Shown piece after piece: positions 7,194 to 12,762 of a DNA stretch of 12,762 bases (within the stretch, counting starts at the first letter, position 1; each line of letters starts with the position of its first letter). The notes under the pieces were generated by a model that ran no database searches, was not told the DNA's origin, and saw nothing but the letters and a program-made list of their open reading frames with translations. A program made the translations under genes and the position numbers. Origin of the DNA: an uncultured Dermabacteraceae bacterium (GTDB lineage Bacteria; Actinomycetota; Actinomycetes; Actinomycetales; Dermabacteraceae); assembly GCA_943913905.1 (NCBI GenBank), contig CALTZZ010000066.1, positions 1-12,762 of the forward strand. Reading direction: 5' to 3'.

Positions 7194-9128
7194 GTGACCG
7201 CAACCCTCGCCCACAGCCCCGCACCCGAACCTAGTTCCGCGCCGGAACCGAGCTCTGCCACCGTGCCCCGCCCCGAATACCCGATGCCGCCGCTCGCCCA
7301 CGCCGCAGACGCGGCCAACGCCGACTGGTGGAAAAACTCCACCGTGTACCAGATCTACCCGCGCAGCTTCGCCGATTCGAACGGCGACGGGATCGGCGAC
7401 CTGCAAGGAATCATCAGCAAAGCCGACCACCTCGCCGCCCTCGGCGTAGAAGTGGTGTGGCTGTCGCCGATCTACCGCTCGCCGCAAGACGACAACGGCT
7501 ACGATATTTCCGACTACCAGGACATCGACCCGATGTTCGGCACCCTCGACGATTTCGACGAACTCCTCGAGGCCCTCCACTCCCGCGGAATCCGCTTGGT
7601 CATGGACCTCGTGGTCAACCACTCGAGCGACGAACACGCCTGGTTCACCGAATCCCGCTCCTCCCTCACGAACCCGAAACGCGACTGGTACATCTGGCGC
7701 GACGCCCGCCCCGTGGACGGCCTGCAGCCGGGCGAGCGCGGCACCGAACCCAACAACTGGGACTCCGCGTTCTCCGGCCCCGGCTGGGAATGGGACGCCG
7801 CCACCGAACAGTTCTACCTCCACATGTTTTCCCGCAAACAACCCGACCTGAACTGGGAAAACCCGGACGTGCGCGACGCCGTCTACTCGATGATGCGCTG
7901 GTGGCTGGACCGCGGGGTCGACGGCTTCCGCATGGACGTCATCAACCTCATTTCTAAGCCCGAGGGCCTGCCCGACGGACCCCCAACCGTGGACGGGCTC
8001 GGCTCCGCTTTCGCCATGGTGATGAGCGGCCCCCGCTACCACGAATACATGCAGGAAATGCACCGCGAAGTGTTCGCGCGCTACCCCAAAACATTCCTTA
8101 CCGTGGGCGAATGCCCAGGCATTACGTCCGAGGACGCACTACTCACCACCGACCCCGCGCGAGCCGAGCTCGACATGGTGTTCCAGTTCGAACACGTGGG
8201 CCTCGAACACCAGGGCCACAAATTCAACACCGCGCGCCCCCTGGGCCTGTGGGAACTCGCAGGCAACCTGGCCCGCTGGGACCGCGAAGTGGGGGAGCGG
8301 GGCTGGAACTCGCTCTACCTGGAAAACCACGACCAGCCCCGGTCGGTGTCACGCTGGGGAGACGACGCCCCCGAATGGCGCGAACGCAGCGCCAAAGCAC
8401 TCGCCGGGATGCTCCACGCACATCGCGGCACCCCATACGTGTACCAGGGGCAAGAGCTGGGGCAGATCAACTTCCCATGGGCCACGCGCGAAGACTTCCG
8501 CGACATCGAAGTGCTCAACTACGTGCGCGAGGCCGAAGCCGCTGGTCGAGGCGAATTCGCCGACATGCTCGCCGGAATCTCCGCCATGAGCAGGGACAAT
8601 GCACGCACACCCGTGCAGTGGAGTGCCGACGTTGATGGCGGTGCAGGATTCACGAACGGGACTCCGTGGATCGCGGTCAACCCGTCGGCCAGCGAGATCA
8701 ACGCCGAAGCCCAGGTGGGGGAGCGCGGGTCGGTGTTCGAGTTCTACCGCGCACTCATCGCCCTGCGGAAGAGCGAGCCGCTGTTCGTGAACGGTTCGTT
8801 CGAACTCCTCGGGCCGGTCGAGGACTCCGGTGCCGGATTCCCGGGCGACTCCGGGCTGGGTCGCGTGTGGGCCGTCCGCCGATCGGGCGCGGGTGAGAGC
8901 CGGGCTGGCGCCGCCGGTGGTGCGGACCAGTCTGATGCTGCCGCAGGGGAGGGTCAGGCTGATGCCGCTGTGCTCACCGCCATCGCCAACTTCTCACGCG
9001 AAGCCGTGGACATTCCCTCCGAATGGTGGCCGAATGATGCCGAGGTTGTGCTTTCGAACGTGGGTGAGGGCGAGCGCGCCGGGAGCGGACACCTGGACGG
9101 ATGGGAATTCGTGCTCCTGAAGCACTGA
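7194..9128 (+). CDS. GH13 alpha-glucosidase, probable oligo-1,6-glucosidase
   Basis: This is a predicted cytoplasmic retaining glycoside hydrolase of family 13, 644 residues. Seen motifs: calcium-site-like DSNGDGIGD (61-69), region I DLVVNH (138-143), nucleophile Asp248 in GFRMDVINLISK, acid/base Glu306 in TVGECPG, and Asp380 in ENHDQPRSVSRW. In the oligo-1,6-glucosidase subgroup the residue after the nucleophile is Val (here Val249), whereas maltase-type enzymes carry Ala, so alpha-1,6 bonds (isomaltose, panose) are the likely target. There is no signal peptide. The GTG at 7194 has GAGAGGA seven bases upstream. It is longer than most relatives (about 560), owing to a 45-residue N-terminal extension with a doubled APEPSS and a Gly/Ala/Asp/Gln-rich insertion at about 563-592 in the C-terminal beta domain. 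It is the last gene of the sugar operon, 59 bases after the permease. Confidence 0.92.
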   Translation: MTATLAHSPAPEPSSAPEPSSATVPRPEYPMPPLAHAADAANADWWKNSTVYQIYPRSFADSNGDGIGDLQGIISKADHLAALGVEVVWLSPIYRSPQDDNGYDISDYQDIDPMFGTLDDFDELLEALHSRGIRLVMDLVVNHSSDEHAWFTESRSSLTNPKRDWYIWRDARPVDGLQPGERGTEPNNWDSAFSGPGWEWDAATEQFYLHMFSRKQPDLNWENPDVRDAVYSMMRWWLDRGVDGFRMDVINLISKPEGLPDGPPTVDGLGSAFAMVMSGPRYHEYMQEMHREVFARYPKTFLTVGECPGITSEDALLTTDPARAELDMVFQFEHVGLEHQGHKFNTARPLGLWELAGNLARWDREVGERGWNSLYLENHDQPRSVSRWGDDAPEWRERSAKALAGMLHAHRGTPYVYQGQELGQINFPWATREDFRDIEVLNYVREAEAAGRGEFADMLAGISAMSRDNARTPVQWSADVDGGAGFTNGTPWIAVNPSASEINAEAQVGERGSVFEFYRALIALRKSEPLFVNGSFELLGPVEDSGAGFPGDSGLGRVWAVRRSGAGESRAGAAGGADQSDAAAGEGQADAAVLTAIANFSREAVDIPSEWWPNDAEVVLSNVGEGERAGSGHLDGWEFVLLKH

Positions 9129-9196
9129 AACGTCGTACCGGAGTGAAGAACCTGCGCCGCGCTGGGCTGCGTCCGCACATTGCGACTCGCTAGTTG

Positions 9197-9270
9197 TACG
9201 AAAAGTGTCTCTCTGGGGCCCTGAGTGGAAAATAATCCCCACTCAGGGCCTGAGCGGTACACCTTTCGTA
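9197..9270. repeat. Two-tier 74-bp palindrome between convergent genes
   Basis: The inner stem is a perfect 12-bp inverted repeat: GGCCCTGAGTGG at 9217-9228 and CCACTCAGGGCC at 9239-9250, with a 10-base A/T-rich loop. Outside it, a second pair of arms matches at 11 of 12 positions: TACGAAAAGTGT at 9197-9208 and ACACCTTTCGTA at 9259-9270. The 8-base segments between inner and outer arms are poorly paired. The element lies between the converging glucosidase and lipoprotein genes, so the inner hairpin could stop transcription from both sides. There is no T-run after it, and the outer arms are more than a terminator needs. A dispersed palindromic repeat (REP/MITE-like) is an alternative. Confidence 0.6.
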
Positions 9271-9322
9271 ATCAATGGACGAGTCGGTACATGATCCAGC
9301 GATTTCTATGGAAGCCGGGTTG

Positions 9323-10266
9323 CTACTTGCGCTCTACCTTTGACGATGACGCGGTGAAACCGTGCTCGGGAGATGCGCAAGAAATCCCAGTGTCCTTCTT
9401 AACGGTGCACACAAACCCGCGAGCATATAGGACTTGGCCGTAATCCAAGGTTGGGCCACCCGCATATCTTGGATCCCCCGCGGAAAATAGCTCGGCCTCA
9501 TCTTTGCGAAACATGCCGACCGTGTTGGCATTCTCGGTTGATTGGCCATCAAAAGCCGTCACGGGGTGCCCGGGGGGGAATGGGCCCGTGACAGCCTACT
9601 TCTCCGATCGGTGACCCATTTTCGGGGTCAGTGTCGAGGAATCCACAGATCCACTTTCTTGAGGGGGACGAAAACCCGATCGTGGTCTCGCTAGCGTATG
9701 CGGGATCGCCAGGGAACGCGTGCGGGTCAACGTACTCTCCTTCAAATACCGGGGTGCCTCTCGCTGTCGTGAGGACCGTGTCTCCCTCTTTTGTGCACCA
9801 CATCGAGTATCCGTGTGGCTCAACGGAGTCGCGTAAGAAGTAGCGGGGGTCGCACGTCCAACCATTTGCGATATTTGCTCCGTATCGTGGGGCGCCATCG
9901 CGAGTCGTGTCTGTTTGCTGGAACGCGTTGAGAACTGCGTGAGCGGTCGCGCAATCCACATCTCCATTTCCGATGACCGCAGTCCACCTCGCGAAGATCG
10001 GCCCACAATCTTGCTTGTTGGTATTTTTCGGCGGTGGGGTCGAGGCGGACGGGGACGATGCAGCCGCCGCACTTCTGTCTGCAGGAGACGAGGGCTGTTT
10101 GGACATCCCTGATCCAACCTTTGTTTGCTGCGACCTGTTTTACGGGAGTGCTCGATGGTGTGGACGATGGAGCCTCTTGGTCGTTGCAAGCTGAAACGAG
10201 AAAGGCAAATAATACGGTGGCGAGGAGGGCAGTGGCCCGACGGGCATGGAGGGCAAGGGAGACCAT
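9323..10266 (-). pseudogene. Cys-rich lipoprotein, broken by two frame shifts
   Basis: Three minus-strand frames together make one protein similar to the intact lipoprotein at 11304-12344. The first frame, from ATG 10266, encodes a lipoprotein signal (MVSLALHARRATALL, lipobox LVSAC). The second (from about 10139 to 9549) encodes KQDCGPIF, GDVDC, GWTC, YSMWC, SRKWIC and GEVGC. The third (from about 9565 to 9323) encodes GQVLYARGFVC and GISCASPEHGF. All eight Cys of the intact paralogue are kept. The second break coincides with seven G at 9572-9578: six G would join the frames (PIPPGHPVTAFDG). The first break lies between 10141 and about 10110, perhaps in the T4 run at 10138-10141. Both breaks equal one extra base. 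The good conservation means either recent inactivation, phase variation at G7, or sequence error. Function unknown; predicted to be anchored outside the membrane. Confidence 0.75.
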
Positions 10267-10323
10267 GCTCTGATTTCTGCAGAAAAAATACTGCAACCCT
10301 TGCCGAAAAGGAAAATAGACCGC

Positions 10324-10893
10324 TTAGAACTTGAACGGAATCGGGATCGGGCCGCAGCAAAAGACGCCCTGGACGCTCGATCGGCGCCCACCCGAACTCC
10401 GGTAGTTGCGGCCCATGGGGCCGAAACCTCCCGAACCGAAGCCACGCTGTGAGGCACGTGGGTAGCGGCCCGTGCCGCCAGCACCGCCCATGGGGAAGAA
10501 GCCTCCACCGCGCGGTGCGCCGCGTCCGCCACGGCCCGCACCGGCACCTTTGGGCGCGCCTCCTCGGGCAGAACCGCCACGCTTTCCACCCGTCACCTTT
10601 CCGGCGTTGGGGTTGCGCTGGAACCGCGCGAGGGTGTCGCCGCCCGTAAGCTCCCATGCCGACCGCGCGCACAATCCAAACTGCTCAAATGCGGGCTTTG
10701 CGGCCCCCAGTGCGCCGCGTTCACGCACGAGCCGGAGAATCTCCGTGGAACAGGCCTCGTGCCCGGCAATGCCAGCGGCGCACTCGCCGCCCTTGCGGCT
10801 AGACAGCTTCGAACGGTAGCCGCGGATCAGTCCGATCATGGCGCGATCAAGCGGTGATTCTGCAGCGAAATCGTGTGCTGTTGCGGTAGTCAT
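10324..10893 (-). CDS. YidD-like (DUF37) protein with long Gly/Arg-rich tail
   Basis: A 189-residue protein from ATG 10893 (in-frame TTG at 10905 also possible; no strong Shine-Dalgarno). Residues 19-80 resemble YidD, the membrane protein insertion efficiency factor: LIRGYRSKLS, then three cysteines at 38, 48 and 75. The spacing of 26 residues between Cys48 (ACST) and Cys75 equals that of YidD between its TCS and RCHP/KCHP cysteines, with ERGALGAAKPA matching the HGALKGGWLA part. The usual CRYxPTC is replaced by a longer CAAGIAGHEAC, and the HP after the third Cys is absent. Residues 98-174 form a low-complexity tail rich in Gly, Arg and Pro, with RGG, GFG and PMG motifs. The protein ends in CCGPIPIPFKF. 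YidD family membership is inferred from pattern; the tail's role is unknown. The downstream broken lipoprotein gene follows by 57 bases and could be co-transcribed. Confidence 0.6.
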   Translation of the reverse strand: MTTATAHDFAAESPLDRAMIGLIRGYRSKLSSRKGGECAAGIAGHEACSTEILRLVRERGALGAAKPAFEQFGLCARSAWELTGGDTLARFQRNPNAGKVTGGKRGGSARGGAPKGAGAGRGGRGAPRGGGFFPMGGAGGTGRYPRASQRGFGSGGFGPMGRNYRSSGGRRSSVQGVFCCGPIPIPFKF

Positions 10894-10988
10894 ACCTACA
10901 CGCAAACATGCGATCCTGAGAAAACCTGCAGGTCACAGTGGGTAAACATTGGGTGCTGGAGCGCCCTGCCACAGCGGTTTCCCAGAGC

Positions 10989-11016
10989 GTGATCCCATGG
11001 CATCGTGCGGGATCAC
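10989..11016. repeat. Short inverted repeat upstream of YidD-like gene
   Basis: GTGATCCC at 10989-10996 pairs perfectly with GGGATCAC at 11009-11016 across a 12-base spacer. It lies about 95 bases upstream of the YidD-like start codon. It could be an operator or an RNA hairpin; nothing decides between them, and an 8-bp match in a GC-rich region may be chance. Confidence 0.3.
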
Positions 11017-11171
11017 AGGGTAGAGGGGCTGAGGGGGCGCTGTTATGCTCAAGACGCGGCAACTGCCTGGAGCTCACGCATGTGGGTGCACCCAGGGGGT
11101 CGGGGGCCCGTGTCTGACGGATGTCTGGACAGAACCCGGCGGCCGCCTAGCTTCCCCTCCACGAGGGTGTG

Positions 11172-11207
11172 AAAGGCTCCGCTGACAATCGCGCCAGCGG
11201 AGCCTTT
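11172..11207. terminator. Strong hairpin, probable (bidirectional) terminator
   Basis: AAAGGCTCCGCTG (11172-11184) and CAGCGGAGCCTTT (11195-11207) form a perfect 13-bp stem with a 10-base loop. Each strand ends the stem in TTT, and on the plus strand this runs on as CTCT, so it can act as a factor-independent terminator in either direction. On the minus strand it lies 96 bases beyond the stop of the intact lipoprotein gene, which makes that gene the likely client. On the plus strand no clear gene precedes it. Confidence 0.75.
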
Positions 11208-11303
11208 CTCTGTGGAAACGCGGTGCAAGACACTTTTGGGGCGCTACCGCCCCACCGCCCTCACGGGCCACGGCCTCGCGTGTGGAATCAGGTGTTGCGT
11301 GGG

Positions 11304-12344
11304 TTAGAACTGTTCAAGGGTGTCAGGGGACACCTCGAACCCGTGTTTCGCAGACGAGCACTTCATTCCGTGCTCCTCGCGATAGCTGCACACGAAACCG
11401 TTCGCGTACATCACTTGCCCGTCAGAAAGGGCCTTGCCTTTCGTGAGCTGCTGGTCCGTGGGGTCGAAGAGCTCGGGCTCGTCAGTGGAGTTCATGCTGA
11501 TAGCGCTGGGCTTTACGTCGCCGCCGGCTCCGGGAACCTTCTCATCAGTGGCGAGGTCACCCGTGCACATGACCCGTCCGGGCTCTCCTGCTTCAGCACT
11601 CTGGGAATTGCTGATCGAGCACAGGAATTCCTCGTTCGGGGTCGTGAATGCCGCAACCTCGTCGAATGACGGGGAGTCTTCGTTCTGGTACTTGAGGCTG
11701 TCCACGTAGGTGCCTTCGGGCACGGGCGTGCCTTCAGTCATGGTGAGAACAACGTCTTCGCCACGCTCACACCACATGGAGTATTCGCGGGGGCTGGCGC
11801 CTTCCTTAGCGAAGAAGTGGGGGCTGCACTTCCAGTCCCCGGCCACGGTCGCGGCGATGCCGGGTGCTCCCGGGGTGGTGCCGTCGGTCTTGTCGAACTC
11901 CTCGAGCACCTTCTTAGCCTCGTCGCAGTCCACAGACCCGGCTCCTACAACGGCCTGCCAGCCGTCGAAGATGGGGCCGCAATCCTGCTTGCTCTTGTCC
12001 TCGGCTGGTTCGGCCTGATCGCTGGCGGCCTCGGAGTTGGCCTCAGTTGCGTCGGCTTCGGTTCCGTCGGCCGTGGAGTCGCTGGCGTCATCGCCGCCAG
12101 TGGACTCTGACTCGGTGTTGGTCGCAGAGTCAGTGTTCTCGGCGTCGTCGGTATCGGTCGCGGTGTCGGTGTCGGCCGGCGTCGAGGTGTCGTTCGATGC
12201 CTCAGAGGATTCCGAGGCGCTCGCGGAACTTGGCGTGGTGGCGGCCGCTTTCTCGGCGGTGTCGGACATGGCACCGCAGCCACCAAGGAGAAGGGCTGCG
12301 CTGCACACGAGTGTCATTACTGCATTGCGTGAAGTAGTAGCCAT
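11304..12344 (-). CDS. Cys-rich lipoprotein with long acidic stalk
   Basis: A predicted surface lipoprotein of 346 residues. The signal peptide (1-22) ends in the lipobox LGGC with Cys23. Residues 26-119 form a Ser/Thr/Asp/Glu/Ala-rich acidic, probably disordered stalk. The globular part (120-346) has eight cysteines at 122, 140, 173, 192, 242, 260, 319 and 329, likely four disulfides between neighbours. Motifs such as FTTPNEEFLC and a terminal GMKCSSAKHGF resemble the PSGNIxC and GHGF patterns common in exported actinobacterial proteins of unknown role; this comparison is from memory. All eight Cys are shared with the broken paralogue at 9323-10266, along with KQDCGPIF, YSMWC and NGFVC-like segments. 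The ATG at 12344 begins a proper n-region; the Shine-Dalgarno is weak. It follows the ArsR gene on the same strand by 73 bases. Function unknown. Confidence 0.85.
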   Translation of the reverse strand: MATTSRNAVMTLVCSAALLLGGCGAMSDTAEKAAATTPSSASASESSEASNDTSTPADTDTATDTDDAENTDSATNTESESTGGDDASDSTADGTEADATEANSEAASDQAEPAEDKSKQDCGPIFDGWQAVVGAGSVDCDEAKKVLEEFDKTDGTTPGAPGIAATVAGDWKCSPHFFAKEGASPREYSMWCERGEDVVLTMTEGTPVPEGTYVDSLKYQNEDSPSFDEVAAFTTPNEEFLCSISNSQSAEAGEPGRVMCTGDLATDEKVPGAGGDVKPSAISMNSTDEPELFDPTDQQLTKGKALSDGQVMYANGFVCSYREEHGMKCSSAKHGFEVSPDTLEQF

Positions 12345-12361
12345 GCCACAAGCCTGACAGT

Positions 12362-12389
12362 GACCTACGCCTCAAAGCGAGAAAACCAA
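12362..12389 (-). promoter_or_regulatory. Possible promoter of the acidic-stalk lipoprotein gene
   Basis: Read on the minus strand, TTGGTT (12389-12384) and TAGGTC (12367-12362) are separated by 16 bases and lie 17 bases or more before the ATG at 12344. Both hexamers are imperfect matches to the sigma70-type consensus. The gene may equally be read through from the upstream ArsR gene. Confidence 0.25.
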
Positions 12390-12417
12390 GGTGAACTTTT
12401 TGTGAGAGAGTTCCGGG

Positions 12418-12762
12418 CTAGCTCAGATCCACAAAGCGGGCCATTGAATCGAACGCGTCCCGCTGGAGCGTGTAGCGCGCGAGTCTGCCCTCCTGTGTTT
12501 CGAGTCAGGAGTCTCGCCGCCACGAGTTTTGCGGCATGGTGACTGATCGTCGGTTGCGAGATGCCGAGCTCGTCCACCAGTTCGTGCGCGAACACGTTGG
12601 TGCAGCCGTGGCCAGCGATGTGGGAGAGGAGTCTGAGGCGGGTAGGGTTCGCGAGAGCCTTGAAGTGGGCGGCGAGAACCTCGGCATCCTCGGTTGTGAG
12701 CGGCGTGGATCGCAGTGTGCAGCAATCCTCGGGTGCGGGTGCGGGTGCGGGTGCGGGTGCGG
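12418..12762 (-). pseudogene. arsR: ArsR-family metalloregulator, frame-shifted, N-terminus beyond right edge
   Basis: The minus strand encodes a winged-helix ArsR repressor in two frames. The first frame runs in from the right edge to about 12503 and gives EDCCTLRSTPLTTED, HFKALANPTRLRLLSHIAG, HGCTNV and the recognition helix GISQPTISHHAAKL. The second frame continues from about 12501 to TAG at 12418 with ETQEGRLARYTLQRDAFDSM and the end ARFVDLS. One extra base near 12502-12506 accounts for the break; removing it gives LLTETQEGR, the usual length for the family's wing. The Cys-Cys pair near the N-terminus plus the later Cys in HGC correspond to the three thiols that bind As(III)/Sb(III) in the Corynebacterium glutamicum ArsR, so an arsenite-responsive repressor is likely. 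No in-frame start lies inside the window; the first visible residues are an Ala-Pro repeat. Any linked arsenic resistance genes would be off the right edge. Confidence 0.75.
12731..12762. repeat. GGGTGC hexamer tandem repeat at right edge
   Basis: Five full copies of GGGTGC plus GG fill 12731-12762 and may continue past the window. On the minus strand they encode alternating Ala-Pro at the N-terminus of the ArsR protein. Hexamer units keep the frame, so copy-number change would alter only the length of that segment. Because the window stops inside the array, its true length is unknown; a contig end or assembly stop in a repeat is possible. Confidence 0.8.

Larger units (their letters stand above)
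10894..11303. other. 410-base stretch without a convincing gene
   Basis: No tRNA, rRNA, tmRNA, RNase P or SRP RNA core motif is recognised here. Seen features are: an 8-bp inverted repeat GTGATCCC/GGGATCAC (10989-10996 and 11009-11016, 12-base loop); a possible small plus-strand ORF of 46 codons from ATG 11045 to TGA 11185, preceded by GAGGGGG at 11031-11037; and the hairpin at 11172-11207. The stretch also has to hold the promoter of the YidD-like gene, for which I see no strong hexamers. Confidence 0.4.

Noticed and set aside
7089..8063. Minus-strand open frame of 324 codons
   Set aside because: It is antisense to the GH13 gene, where catalytic motifs fix the true frame.
9596..10672. Minus-strand open frame of 358 codons across the broken lipoprotein and the YidD-like gene
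   Set aside because: Both underlying genes have recognisable signals and motifs in other frames; this frame shows none.
11045..11185. 46-codon plus-strand ORF as an annotated gene
   Set aside because: No similarity to a known peptide and low-complexity GC-rich context; kept only as a low-interest observation.
11020..11220. Possible SRP RNA or tRNA, because GGGGGCGCTGTT resembles the start of E. coli 4.5S RNA
   Set aside because: The conserved GGAAGGxAGCA core of SRP RNA and any tRNA T-loop are absent.
12731..12762. Hexamer array considered as CRISPR or origin repeats
   Set aside because: The units are directly adjacent without spacers and fall in a coding frame as Ala-Pro; no DnaA-box-like sites nearby.

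Overview
The window is GC-rich and reads as chromosomal DNA of a high-GC Gram-positive bacterium (Actinomycetota). Supporting signs are strong G/C third positions, frequent GTG starts, lipoprotein and Tat signals, FCD-type GntR and ROK regulators, a CUT1 sugar ABC operon without its own ATPase, and an ArsR repressor resembling the Corynebacterium type. A Micrococcales member (Dermabacter/Brachybacterium-like) is my guess only; no marker gene here proves it.

Left part (1-3037): a ROK-family regulator runs leftwards off the edge. It is divergent from a GntR/FCD regulator that is translationally coupled to an MFS transporter. The MFS gene meets a leftward short-chain dehydrogenase tail to tail with one base between the stop codons.

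Central part (3038-9128): the divergent region 3815-3924 separates the dehydrogenase from a rightward four-gene carbohydrate operon: Tat-type lipoprotein binding protein, two CUT1 permeases, and a GH13 alpha-glucosidase whose motifs predict alpha-1,6 (isomaltose/oligo-1,6-glucoside) cleavage. The binding protein captures an oligosaccharide, the permeases import it (probably powered by a shared MsiK-type ATPase encoded elsewhere), and the glucosidase hydrolyses it in the cytoplasm. The ROK protein is a plausible but unproven regulator.

Right part (9129-12762): everything recognisable here is on the minus strand. After a 74-bp two-tier palindrome come a frame-broken Cys-rich lipoprotein gene, a divergent YidD-like gene with a long Gly/Arg-rich tail, a 410-base gene-poor stretch with a strong terminator hairpin, an intact paralogue of the lipoprotein with a long acidic stalk, and an ArsR-family repressor that is frame-broken and cut by the right edge.

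The most unusual items are the paralogous 8-cysteine lipoprotein pair, the YidD-like protein with the RGG/GFG tail, a dehydrogenase with YxxxR instead of YxxxK, the two-tier palindrome, and three frame breaks of the same sign within 3 kb, which could be gene decay or base-insertion errors.
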